Positions 52,301 to 63,771 of a DNA stretch of 64,000 bases are shown here, piece after piece (within the stretch, counting starts at the first letter, position 1; each line of letters opens with the position of its first letter). The notes beneath the pieces were generated by a model, which was given only the letters and a program-made list of their open reading frames with translations, was not told where the DNA came from and did no database searches. Made by a program: the position numbers and the translations under genes. The stretch comes from Daphnia carinata (taxonomy: Eukaryota > Arthropoda > Branchiopoda > Diplostraca > Daphniidae): NCBI RefSeq assembly GCF_022539665.2, contig NC_081337.1, positions 3,944,679 through 4,008,678 on the forward strand, read 5' to 3'.

Positions 52301-53817
52301 TCAAATGTGAACGCCGTTGCCGAATAAAATAATTTCCCCGTTAATTCTGCAGTTCTTTGAATAAAAACGCAATACATGTCGTCATTTATTGTTTAAGATT
52401 CCAGTGTATTGTCTTGAGGTGTTTTCTGACTAATGAAACAAGATACCCTACAACGTGAATCATATGAGGAAGACTTCGTAGGCCTCCCGCAATACTGGTA
52501 CAAATTAGCAGTCACGCGTGCGATAGTGCTTGACGTGGCTACTAGGTGTCACTTGCAGCAGTGTAAATAAAACCCTTTTTTTTCAAATGACAAAATCAGA
52601 CCACCATCCGCCCGATACGAAAAAACAAACAAAATAGAACATGATTTTTAAAGGGAATTCTTCTCATGTATCTCGCGCCTTCGTTATGCGAAAGGAAAAA
52701 TGCGCACTCATCCGTTTCTCGATGCACACCGCCCCCTCGTAAAAAACAAAATAAAATAAATAAATGTAAAAAGACGGGCTCAGGTAATGTTATATGGATC
52801 TGAGCGGCAGTCGACACGCCGTGTGAACGAGAAAGAAGTGGTCATGGTTTCCTGCTGCTCAATCACCACTTTGTTGTTGATTCGACCGTTTTGTTGGCCT
52901 TACACACAGACACACACATACACACACACACGCACGCGCGTTACATGGTATTATAGACGACTAATCCGCGAATCGGATGTATCCTGCCGGCATGAAACTC
53001 TGGCTCTGGATGTGTGTTTTAAATTTCGTTCTCATTCCCAGCAGTCATTCAGCGGAATGGCAACGCGTCAGCACATCATCATCAACACCATCACAGCGCT
53101 CTTGTTTGTGTGCGTGTGCGTGCAACTGATGCTGTGTGAGCAGAGTTCGCACCGTCCAGTTAGCTAAAGGAAATGGTAAATCCGACTCTTTTGCTTAAAC
53201 CCGTCGACCCTTTCCTTCCATCTCTGCCCGTTTTTTCAAGACATTCGTTCTGATGTATACATTTTTTTTTTCTCCCCGTATGCAATTTATGTTTGTTTGT
53301 ATATGTGAATGTGCGTGTGTGTGTCATCCTAAACTCGTGAACAGGTCAATAGAACAATTAAGGCTATCGAATTTGTTTGGGTTTTTGTGGACGGACTATA
53401 TGACTGCGATTCGATCCCGTCAGTTTCTGTGTGTGTGTGAGAGAGAGAGAGAGAGATACGATCGAGGCGGGAGCTTTTGCGTAATGTTTGTGCCTGTAAG
53501 GCGAGACGGTTCGTTCGACCGAATCGAATCGTCATGTCAGCGCAAATTGAAACGGCGCGTGTGACGCTATTAAGGCCAACGACTGGCTGCCAATTACGAC
53601 GTGAATAAAAAAAATGTAGTTTCGGGCGGAACGAATCGCAAGTGATTGGTTAGAGGGGAGGATCGAGTGAGCCAGCGCTATTAAATTAAAAATAAAAATC
53701 TGGCGTGACCACTTGTTAAAACAAAAGAACACATAATCTTAATAGAATAATCGGATTGAGTGCAATTTGCATTTTTGTAAAAAAAAAAAAGATTTCTTGG
53801 AAAATGGAAAAAGGTAA
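52301..53817. other. Interval without a supported gene
   Basis: Contains CA/GT microsatellites (about 52905-52935 and 53300-53325) and a GA run near 53440-53455. The open frames here run through these repeats and show no domain. Confidence 0.5.
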
Positions 53818-53891
53818 CGCCCCTGGGTGGGCTCGAACCACCAGCCTTCCGGTTACAAGCCGAACGCGCTAGCCAATTGCGCCACGGAGGC
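53818..53891 (-). tRNA. tRNA-Thr (anticodon TGT)
   Basis: A 74-nt minus-strand cloverleaf without intron. The acceptor stem GCCTCCG/CAGGGGC has one C-A mismatch at the sixth pair and one T-G pair. The D arm is GCGC/GCGC. The anticodon stem TTCGG/CCGGA has loop CTTGTAA, giving anticodon TGT, which reads ACA. The T arm is GGTGG/CCACC with loop TTCGAGC. The discriminator is G. A TTTCTT-rich stretch follows on the minus strand as a possible Pol III terminator region. The acceptor mismatch slightly lowers confidence in full function. Confidence 0.92.
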
Positions 53892-53899
53892 TATATGTT

Positions 53900-56590
53900 T
53901 CTTAAAAGAGAAAAGCATTAAATCCACATAGGTTATTGAAAACGTTTACATAATACTTCAACATTTTGAATGTTGTTGAATGCGTCGTATTTTAGTTTGG
54001 CATCTTAGTAGAATATTCCAAGAAAGTCTAACGATGTCAGGACATCTCAGTCGGCCAACACTGAATTTTTCGTAGAACTCCGTTGACAAGGATAGGGAAA
54101 CGACAAGCCTTTAAGGATGTGGGAATTGAAGAAGGCGGCCTTGCTTCATCCGTTCACAAAGGCAAGGGGTCTCAAGTTGAAATGTTGGTAATCACTTCCA
54201 TGTAGCCGCTTGCACTCACTTCGGCATTAATCGTACCAAATGGATCGTCCCCCTTCCCTTTGCTCGGTACTTAAATTCACCGTTATAAACGTCAAAAACG
54301 TAAGGCATTACGGCCAGTTGGTTCAACAAAATTCTACGGTGAGCATTCATCGTGAAATCATTTGACATTTTTAAACTCTAGTCGTCACTTCAGATTACGA
54401 AATGTCCAGTTTGTTAAGCGAGCCGCAAGGCCATTAGTCCAACCAATCCACGTTTAACTAGCCGAACGAGCCATAAGTCATTGGCGACGCGCTGTTCAAC
54501 GTTTTTAATAAAAGAAAACCAGCCACAAAAAGCCAAATTGCTCAAATATAAAAAAAAAAAAAACCTCATCACGTACTCGTGATTTGAAGTATCAAATCGA
54601 TTTTTGTCGTACGACCCAAACTTGTTTAACATTTTGATCCCATTCCCGAAACAAATGAATATTTAAAAAAAATACAAGACCTCAATTCTAAAAAGAAATG
54701 GGAGGCATTTCGTATGTGTCATCTAAAGATAATTATACTATTTTAACTTGATAACTCGTTAAAAAAAAAATACAGACAAAATATCGCCTATTAAATTTTG
54801 GTTTTTTAAAGCGACGAGATTTTTAATAATTGACGAAATCAACAGTTACGTTTTACAATCCTCTGTTCTCCTTTGATGATGACGCTATAAAACGCAGTAA
54901 ATTTTTTAAAAAAATTAATAAAAGTCCCGAATATTTCTGAGCGTTTTGCTCTATAAAAACAAATGGAAAGAAGAAGCCTAGCTTCATGCAACTGCCATAA
55001 AAAAATTTTGAAATCAAAACGAACTTTGATCAAAACCACGATGTTTCTTTTTCGTTACCAAGTACGCGCACCCGGATTTTATTTTTTTTTTTTATATATA
55101 CACACAATGCGAATGGCTTTTCACCTTGGTGACCTGTCGCACACTCAGGCCGCCCGTGCCGAAGCTTTTCCATACCTTTTTTTTTTTTTTTTTTTTTTTT
55201 TTTATTCTATGACTAGTTTGGAATTACCACGTCACTTTCAGTTGGGCTCCGCTCTGATGGGAACCACTCTGCTCCTCCATTTTCTTCTTTCTTCTTCTTT
55301 TTTATGGTAAATATTTATTATTTTAATGATACCGGAAGCCATCAATGTCACATCCCCCCTTCTCCCTTCTGGGCTTTTTTTTTTTTTTAAAGGCATCTCC
55401 TACCCTCTTAAAGGTCACGAAATAGGCGTACAAATTTCATATCCACACGCACACACACACACACACACACACCGTATATAAACATATATGCGTGTATTTA
55501 AAATTGGATACTCTTCTACAATGAGCGTATATATATATATACTCCCAAGGTTTTCTCTTATATACCTGTGAAAATTTCAGGTCATTTTCCAACCTCAAAG
55601 AGCCTTGAATATTTGTGAACCGACTTTTGTTTCTTTTTTGAAAGGGCTCTCTTAAAAAAAAAATAAATTCTATACCTGAAAAGTGGAGTGCTATTATTAA
55701 CAAAAAAAAAAAGCGTAACGTAATTTTCTTTTGGGAGTTATATATATATATATACACGTATGGTTGTTGGAAATCGATCAGGTCTCATTAGCAAAGCTGA
55801 AGATTTCGAGGTGAAGCGCACACACATGTTTATTTCTTTCAAACACAAGCAAGTTTTAAAAAAAAATGAGAAATAAATCAGTTTCAATCACAGCTTTTTA
55901 TGTACACTACGTAGAGACGTGATTCTCTTTGAAACTCGCAGACAATCATAAACGAGATTGGAGAGAAATCGGAAAACAAAAAAATGGTGGAAGACACATC
56001 GATGGTTTTGTTGCGTGCGGTTTTCATTTCTGCCCGCTTTTTTTTTTCTATTCAAACTGGGTCATAATCAAGTGAATAATAATCATTTAGAAAAAAAAAA
56101 AAAGAACATTCAAAATGGTATTTTTTTTTCGATCAACGTTCAATGAGAAGAGATCAATAGGAAGCCATTCAATTTTCAATACGTGAAATTTTCGTTATAT
56201 CTTTAATGATTCAAACTTTAATTCTTTGTCTCCTTTCGGATTGGCTTTTTCGAACGAATGTGGGAAATGCGGAAGAGTACGAACGCACACAAGGCCAACA
56301 CACACACACAAGAAAAAGAGGCACGTGTGAATTCCGCTCACAATAACCACAATGCGAAAGTGAAAGACATCCGGTTGTATCGGAATCTCCAAGCGAGCCA
56401 ACATGCCGTGTAAAAAAAAAAACATTTCGCTTCTTCTTCTTCTATTTTCGGGATTCAGTAAACAAAAACAAACAGCTGTCGTAAAAAAAAAAAAAAAAAA
56501 TACACAAAGAGACGTGGGAGGATGATCACAAATGTTTTTTTTTTTTTGCGGAATGATTCCGATGGCGGAGTGCGGATTTTTTTTTTTTTT
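53900..56590. other. Interval downstream of the E(spl)/HES gene
   Basis: No supported gene. Low-complexity content is heavy: T23 near 55178-55203, CA repeat near 55446-55472, TA repeats near 55530 and 55740, and many A tracts. It probably includes the 3' UTR of the minus-strand E(spl)/HES gene ending at 56598. No poly(A) signal near the stop stands out. Confidence 0.5.
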
Positions 56591-56597
56591 TTTTTTT

Positions 56598-58156
56598 TTA
56601 CCAAGGCCTCCACATGGAATCGGAATCTTTGCCGTCGGCGGACGAAGGAGGTCGAGGAGAGAGTTGAACGATTTGGCTCTCGACCACGTAACAATCGGAC
56701 GGGATGGTCCGGAGCGGTGGACGTGCTGGCCACGGGTTCCGATTCCGATTCGGTGCGGACGCGTCCGCAATCGGCCGACTCGAAGTTGAAGTGCGCGTAC
56801 CGTTTTTTGGGAATGTGCGGGAAGTCGGGAGAGGCCCGCCGTTTGCTTCCGGGCGACGTCGATTCGTCGGACGACGCGCCTTCGGTCGGTTGAGCGGCGG
56901 CCGGCAAATCGGGTGTGATCCGCAACGGTTGAGGCGCTACCGGCGGCCTGTACACTTGAAATTGGGCCGTGATGGAATATTCCCGCGCCGCCGATGCGTG
57001 ATAATCGACCGGAAGCGTGAGCGATGGGAAGGCAGGAGCGAAATGAGCTTCCGGCTGCGGTGGCAATGCGAGCGCGGGCGAAGGCGGTACGGCTGATTCC
57101 GGTGAGAGCTGCTGGGAACACCTGGCCAGGTGGGCCAACAATCTCTGACCCAATCCGGGCTCCAATCCGGGTGTTTTCATGACGTAAGAGGCCACTTGTT
57201 GAGCGCAGGCTAAGAATCCGCCTTGGTAGCGGCGGCGATCCGCCGGAGCCGCGGCCGCGGCCGAAGGGGGCCGATTGAAAATGCCTCCTCCTACACCTAC
57301 ACCGGCTGCGGAAGCGTTGAGGCTGAGTTCGCCTTCGCGATGCAGTTGATGCAGATGACGGACGGTCAATTCGAGCACATCGGCCTTTTCTAATTTTGTT
57401 AGGTTTTCACCTTCGGCCGCCAGAGCGGCACTCATTAATTCTTTTAATTCGTCCAGGCACCGGTTGATACGTGCACGTCTCTGTCGTTCCAGTAACGGCT
57501 TGGTGATCTATTTTTTTTTTTATTTGAAAAAAAAAAAAAAAAAAAAAAAATTTGAATTACAAATGAATCTTGATGACAGTTGAAATTTTTTTTCAATTCG
57601 ATTCAACCGGTACGGGCTAGAAAAGAACAAACAACCGAACTATTGTTTAGCGAGTTGAACGTTTCTAGTCAATAGACAATCAAAAAAAGAATTTTTTTTT
57701 TTTTTTTGGAAGTCCGCCGTGATGTGAATGGTCAAAGAGATCGCTGTGGTGACGTCACAGTCGACTTCATTCTTTTTCCCTTGTTTTTATTTTTATTTTA
57801 TTTTTTCTTTACATCTTTCATCAACGGATTGTGACGGGCTTTGCCGGCCGTGACGAGCGTGAGAAAGTGGACTTTCGAAAATCAGAGAGAGAACCCCGAA
57901 AGGAAAAAAAAAAAATACTGTCACGGTAGACAATTTCTTTCTTTCACGTTTTTCTTGAAAAAGAATTTCATTTCATCTTGTTATCTTTAAAATACAAAAA
58001 CAAAAGGGGAGGGAGGAGGTACGTAAATGCGCAATCAATTAGCGCATGGCCGATTCAAATAACAAAAGAGACAATTCAATCTACCTTTTTGTAGAGCATA
58101 GTCCTGGAAACGGACTCTTTATCGTCCCAGGTATTGGCGGACGGGTGCGATGGCAT
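56598..58156 (-). CDS. E(spl)/HES-family bHLH-Orange transcriptional repressor (frame problem near the 3' end)
   Basis: A nuclear repressor normally induced by Notch, recruiting Groucho through a terminal WRPW. Exon 1 is 58156-58085 and exon 2 starts at 57507 (phase 0, split inside the bHLH). The bHLH lies at about residues 21-80, with the family-typical proline in the basic region (KPLLERQRRARIN) and KLEKADVLELTV in helix 2. The Orange domain is at about 118-154 (YQGGFLACAQQV). MWRPW followed by TAA is at 56615-56598, but it lies one base out of frame with the bHLH/Orange frame. Either one extra base is present (perhaps near 56700) or a 58-61 nt intron (56627 to 56684 or 56687, weak donor) is removed. 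The tail is Pro/Ser/Ala-rich. A second WRPW gene lies 5.6 kb upstream on the same strand, suggesting an E(spl)-like cluster. Confidence 0.88.
57858..57865 (+). promoter_or_regulatory. Su(H)/CSL-type site in the intron of the E(spl)/HES gene
   Basis: CGTGAGAA is an exact match to YGTGRGAA. It sits within the single clear intron of the gene. A single 8-mer match is weak evidence alone; the clustering with the upstream pairs makes it worth recording. Confidence 0.35.
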
Positions 58157-58749
58157 TCTCTCCTCAATGTTTTATGATTCGTAATTCACAGAAAACGGAG
58201 ATGAAAAAAAAAAAAAAAAAACACCAGGAATTAGAAACGAACGAAATTGCCAAAAATCACTGAACGTGTTCGCTGTTGAACGAAGCAAAATGGCGCGCGC
58301 ACAAAATTGAAATGTTTTTGGCTGTATAGGTGTTGTCAGCTCGACATACCGATCAAGACTGACCGTCCGTGAGGGCCGGAGTTGGTTGGTCGTTGTATGC
58401 GACACCACGTGGAGAGCGGGAGCCAGCAAATGGTTCAAAGGTCTCTCTCTCTCGTGAGGTCTTGCACCCTGTCCGTGTAAAGCTATGCCACCCTCCGTTC
58501 CCAGGCTCTCCTAACACACACACACACCCCCACATCTACACACACACATCCACAGTGCATCTATATAAATGTATAGGCTTTCAGAAAACTCCTCCCTCCT
58601 ACTACATGCTCATACACTCCGTATATACATATAGAGAGCAAAAATGGTGAGGGGGTGAAGAGTGGGGTTGGGTGAAATGGGCTGTTGTGCTTTTTTTTTT
58701 TTTTTTTTTTTTTTTTGTCTTCTTTTTCTTTATTTTTTCCCTCTCACTC

Positions 58750-58755
58750 TTATAA
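58750..58755 (-). promoter_or_regulatory. Candidate TATA box of the E(spl)/HES gene
   Basis: CTTATAAG, readable as TATAAG on the minus strand, lies about 40 bp downstream of the Su(H) site pair. A start some 30 bp further on would leave a 5' UTR of roughly 560 nt, long for the family, and the region just downstream is a T22 tract. A nearer promoter is equally possible. Confidence 0.3.
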
Positions 58756-58792
58756 GAGTCCCATGGCCGTCAGTTTTGCTGCTGGATGGAAG

Positions 58793-58853
58793 CGTGGGAA
58801 ATTCGACGTCTTCCCACAGTCTTTTTCGGAGGCCAGCACAAGCCACCACCTGT
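58793..58853. promoter_or_regulatory. Paired Su(H)-like sites plus proneural E-box (SPS+A-like Notch element)
   Basis: CGTGGGAA at 58793-58800 faces TTCCCACA at 58811-58818 head to head, both fitting the Su(H)/CSL consensus YGTGRGAA. A proneural-type E-box, CACCTGT (reverse complement ACAGGTG fits RCAGSTG), lies at 58847-58853. Such a combination is the known Notch-plus-proneural code of E(spl) genes. It is about 640 bp upstream of the ATG of the E(spl)/HES gene. The spacer between the facing 8-mers is 10 bp, shorter than the roughly 15-17 bp known for classical paired sites, so cooperative dimer binding is uncertain. Confidence 0.5.
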
Positions 58854-58859
58854 ATTATA

Positions 58860-60435
58860 TTTTTTGTTGTTGTTGTTCTTTTCCTTTTTTTTTATCCGGA
58901 TGATTACGATCGGAATCATCCATCAAAGAGTGCGCGCCAAAATTCAGTTTTTTTTCTTCTTTGGCCTCCTCTCTTCCTTTTATTCCAGCATCAAATGCCA
59001 ATGACATGTTGATTGCACACACACGCTCCACATTGTTGCCCTTTAGCCAACGCGAATTGCATTTAATTGCTGGAATATAAAGGAACGAGAGAGGGAGGGG
59101 GGGCATATTGGACACATATGTAGACAGATGAACATTAAAAAAAATATATATATATATATAAAATAGCGAAGCGGATGTGTTACACACACATTCATCAAGC
59201 CCGTGGAGTCATTGAAAAAAAAAATTAAAATTAAACTGGGAATAAAGAAGAAAAAAAGGTCGTTCCACTTCAACCAAATCCCGATGGCGTGATTAGATCC
59301 GGCCCGAACGTGAACTCGTTAATTGCCGACATTTCATCAGAAATCATCTGGCGGGTGAATTCCGTTCTTCTTATTTGATGATGATGATGATGATGATTTA
59401 TTTAGAAAAAAAATTCTGAACGAAAGGGTACGGGGTTGATCTATAAGTAGATGTTAGAGGGAGAGGGGAGAGAGAGAGAGAGAGAGACGTTAAAGGTCTC
59501 ATTATAATAATCAAGAAAACATGGTAGTCCCATATCCGATATCGTTCGATCGGAGGAACGTTTTAAAATAAGATATCGATTTCACGCCATCTCGGCGGCG
59601 TGAAGCGGACAATGACGCGCCTCCGTTGACGTGGCCATCGTCATCTTTAATTACACAAGAGAGGTGGGGAGAATAGGGAAGGAGATGTTCTTCTTTTGTT
59701 TGCTCTAGAAAAAAAAAAGAAAACCCTCATGACGGGTAAGATTCGAAAAATGCGCAAAGAAGTTTTCGAAATTGTTCTTTTATTCGATCAAAACATTCGA
59801 TACGATCATAGTGGTCCTCTTCAACATCAACTTTAAATACGATATCAAATTTAGAGACAATTTTTTTTTTAAATAAAAGGACATTTAAAAATAGGAACGG
59901 AGCAACGATGTATTGTTATTCGGGACGAAGGTTTTGAAAAATCATGATAATAATTAAATGAAAAAAAAAAAAAAAATTTAAAAAAAGAAAAGAAAAAATG
60001 AGAGAAGAATTTAGAACGAGTTCATTCATTAATAAAGAAATAATAATGGAGGTGCCAGTCTACACTAGTACCTCATGTACTAATTCTTTATTATTCAAGA
60101 AGAAGGGGAGAAGCACGGAAGAAACAAAAAAAGAAAAAAGGGGGGGGGGGAGGGTTGATGACGGGAAGAAAAAAAAATTGTTCCAGAGGCGAATGAAATA
60201 ACAGATTCCCTTCCTCTTTAAAAGAGAGAAAAAAAAAAATCATCATAATAATAATAAAAAAAAAAAAAAATCTAACAGAAAATTGGTCGTGATGCAACAG
60301 AGTAGGCAGATAAGGGAGAGAGAGAGAGAGGAGACGCGGTACCTTCGGTAGTGGCTTCTGCTGTGGGTGGGTGGAGAGTAGGTGGGCGGTCGTGGACCCG
60401 TGGTGGAGGAGGGGGAATGAAATGAAACTCTTCAG
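58860..60435. other. Intergenic DNA upstream of the E(spl)/HES gene
   Basis: No gene seen. Contains a TA repeat near 59145-59160, ATG/ATC trinucleotide repeats near 59378-59396, a GA microsatellite near 59470-59487 and several A tracts. Likely regulatory by position only. Confidence 0.45.
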
Positions 60436-60459
60436 CGTGAGAACATTTTCTTTCCCACG
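60436..60459. promoter_or_regulatory. Second head-to-head Su(H)-like site pair
   Basis: CGTGAGAA at 60436-60443 faces TTCCCACG at 60452-60459 with an 8-bp spacer. Both fit YGTGRGAA exactly. It lies 2.3 kb upstream of one E(spl)/HES gene and 3.3 kb downstream of the other, so which gene it would serve is unknown. Confidence 0.45.
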
Positions 60460-62152
60460 AGTCAGCGCGCTCCTACACACAGCTCCTGCTATCCTCCTCC
60501 TCCTCTTACCTCCCCCTCACATTTTCGCTCTGTGTGTGTGTGTGTGCATTGTACGCGTATGTGTGTGTACGAGGCTGTTTAAGCGGGCCTCTGTGCTGCA
60601 CAGTCACTATATATACAATATATACCGCGTGTGTGTGTGTGTGTGTGTGTATGTGTGTAGGGCAGCAAGCAGCACCCGCCGTATTGTGTGTAGTGGCACG
60701 CCGGGGTCTTGACCTCCATTTTCTTTTTTATATGTTTTCAACTGCCCCTCCGTCATGCCATTATAGTCGACGTAGATCAGCGCGAGAGAGCACAACACAA
60801 TTCTTCTCTTTTTTGTAATAAATAATAATAATAAAATGGTGGAAGAGGAACCCGCGCAGAGCCAAAAGCTTCGTATTCAAATGAGTCGTAGTAACTAGTA
60901 GGCCAAATATCGATTGAATCTCCGGATAGAGTTCATTATTTCAATGGCTTCTTTTGTGATGGTGATGGTATACGCTATATTGTTTCTGTTATGTACTTTT
61001 GTTTCATTTTTCATTGTTTCAATGGCTTCCATCCCGAAATCAAACACCTCGACGGAGTTGAACGACTCAAAACAAGGAGGGGTGAAATGTTAATGTTCAA
61101 CTAGTGGGCCGTTGACCGACTCAATTAGCACGAGCCAACCCTTTTTTTTTTTTTTTTTTTCATCAGCTGATTGTTTTTACATTTCAAAATCCATTTTGCA
61201 CGTTCAGGTGTTGTGCCTCCTGTTTTTTTTTTTTTGTATAGTTCCTGCTTCCTCTTTCTTCTTCCGCAATCCGCAATCTTCGCTCGTTGCCAAGGTCGAG
61301 CTGATTGAGATGACGGGCATGAGAGGTTGGGACGTCATCAATCAGACGCGACAACAAGAGGGAAAACAAGAGATTTTCATTTTTTGTTGTTGTTGTTGTT
61401 TAGCGATAGTGAAGGAAAAAAAAAAAAAAAAAGGGCATCACGAATTGTTTTTACCTGCGCTGCTCGTTTTCGAAACGAATCTCGACTCCGGTGGTTCAAG
61501 TTCGTTTGGCAATTAATGTCGTGATCCATTAAATGCGGAAGCGGTGAGAAATCAACGAGCTGCCGCTCTGCGACTCGCTTGTCTTGCTCCGTAATGTCAA
61601 ACATGTTCCCGTTGAAAAAGAAGCACGACAAACAAGGTGATTTTCACGATGATTATCTCCAACCCCCCGTTCGACGTATTTACTTAAGATTTCTTTTTAT
61701 TATCCTTTCTTTTTTTTCTTTTCTTTTCTTTTATTTTCTTTTCTTTTCTTTGTCATTTATTTATTCTTGAAAAAATGTGTCGTTGATTTAAAATGCATCA
61801 TTTTTGTTTCTAGCGAATCGAGTTGATGCTCAAACTACTAGATGGCGTTGATGCTCGTGTCGATAGGGAAGGAAGATAAGGCGCGCGCTGTTTGAATGAC
61901 TTCAAAATAAATCCAAAAAGGAAAAAAAAAAATTCCTTTTTTTTTTGTGTTCTTTCCCATGCGACCGCAACTCAACGCGCGGCAGTTTGGCTTAGCACGT
62001 GCCGTCATCGCCCGCGGCCTATCTGTCGTGTTTGTCTGGAGAGTCGCCCTCTCTCTCTCTCTCTCTCTGTGTGTACGCCATCAGCTCTTGCTGCTGCCCC
62101 TGCTTCTACAATGGGAAAGAAACGCTTTAGACTCCTCAACAAACCCACCAAT

Positions 62153-62187
<35 letters not shown>

Positions 62188-62316
62188 ATTTTATGGTCGG
62201 AGCTGCTTAATTATATGCGCTGCCATGAGCGCACGGAGGGGGAGAAAGAGAGACCGCCGGGTCGTGAGAACCAAAAAATATAAAATAAAATAAAAAAAGA
62301 CGAAGGGAAAGAAAAG

Positions 62317-62355
<39 letters not shown>

Positions 62356-63771
62356 GGAGACAAGAGAAAAGACGACTTAACAAAAGACAGAGAGACAGGA
62401 GTGGGAAGAAAAAAAAAAGAAAAAAGAATGGACTCGGTTCAATCTGACCGTGATTGCTCTCTCTCTCTCTCTCTCTTTCTTTTCTTCCCTCACTCACTCT
62501 TGTCCCTTACCTGTTATTTTCTACCTCTCTACTGGTGATTATATGTATCTAAAAAAAATGAGAAGGGGAAAAAAAAAATCAGAATGTATATTTAAAAAAA
62601 AAAAAGATTGCGTGAGTGAGGTGAGCGCCACCTGTGAGCTGCTGTTTCATCTGCGGCAGTGGCGGCTTGATGGGTCCTCTTGTTTTCTTTTTTTTTTTTT
62701 TTTCTATCCCCACCCCCCATTTTCCCACAGAATCTTCTTCTTCAGCAGCATCTTTCCTTATTGTTAAAAAAAGAACAACACCTTTCCTGTACAAACACGC
62801 AACCGTTTTACTCCCTCGGATTCGTATTTTGCTTTCCGAAATTTCCGGTTGACCTAAATTTAAATTTTTGAAACAAAAATTATTTCTCCCCCATTTCAAT
62901 TTCACTTCCGGGTAAAAAAAAAAAAAAAAAAAAGAAAAGAAATAATCTTATTTACCGTGTATATATATACATATATATGTTTTGAAACGGTTTTGGGTTG
63001 GCCATCATCATGTTACGTTATGAAGAAATTACGGGCCCCATCAGCAGGTAGGGAAACGTTAAAGGCAGAATGAAAGCAAGCTGTGCGCGCGCGCACTTGA
63101 CACCTGGCACGTTTTCCCACGGCCTTCGGTAACAAGTGCAACCGACAGGAAGTTCTGTTCTGTTCCCTTTTAGCTTCTCTCTCTCTCTCGCAGGACATAT
63201 CGTCGATATTTGGCCTATCGTTCCAATATTTCGCGCACGTCTGGAATGTCGCACCTTCCCTTTTGTTTTCTTTTTGTTCTTCTACAAGAAAAAAGAGGGA
63301 CACAAAATGTACGGACATCGTTTTCCTGTGATCGACGCAATTAGCGACCACCTGACAAATGTCGCACTTCGATCCCACGAGATTGTGTACGCCCCTCTGT
63401 CCTCTCTCTCTTTCAGTTATCACTCGCAATGAATAAATAAAAAACGTTCGAAAAAATGGTTGGCGTCATTTGTTTTTAAATGAAAAACATGTTCTGATGT
63501 ATTGGGAAGAAAACAAAAAAACAACGTGTGCAAAAACAGAATCCATTTTCGAGAAAAACAAGAAACTCTTTTGTTTTATTTAGTTGTTATTTTTTTTTTT
63601 TGTACAAATTTTATCACAAGAAATCGCTGGCCACATCCATCCATGTACGGGCTTTTGTTATAAAAAAAGGGGGGGGGACACATACAAAAAAAAAACAAAA
63701 AAAAAAACGAAATGTATCACAACAATGGGGTGTTGGTTCGATTAAGAAAACCATCGAAAAAGAGTTCGTGT
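60460..63771. other. Spacer between the two E(spl)/HES genes
   Basis: No supported coding sequence. Dominated by microsatellites: GT runs at about 60531-60546 and 60627-60650, CT runs at 62049-62068 and 62158-62184, GA at 62323-62351, CT at 62456-62476, and T tracts near 61141, 61225 and 62692. A further single Su(H)-type site, TTCCCACG, is at about 63112-63120. A minus-strand AATAAA at 63580-63575 may serve the partial gene that ends at 63772. Confidence 0.5.

Noticed and set aside
56522-57096. Plus-strand open frames opposite the E(spl)/HES exon
   Set aside because: These are antisense shadows of GC-rich bHLH coding sequence; the minus strand carries the clear domains.
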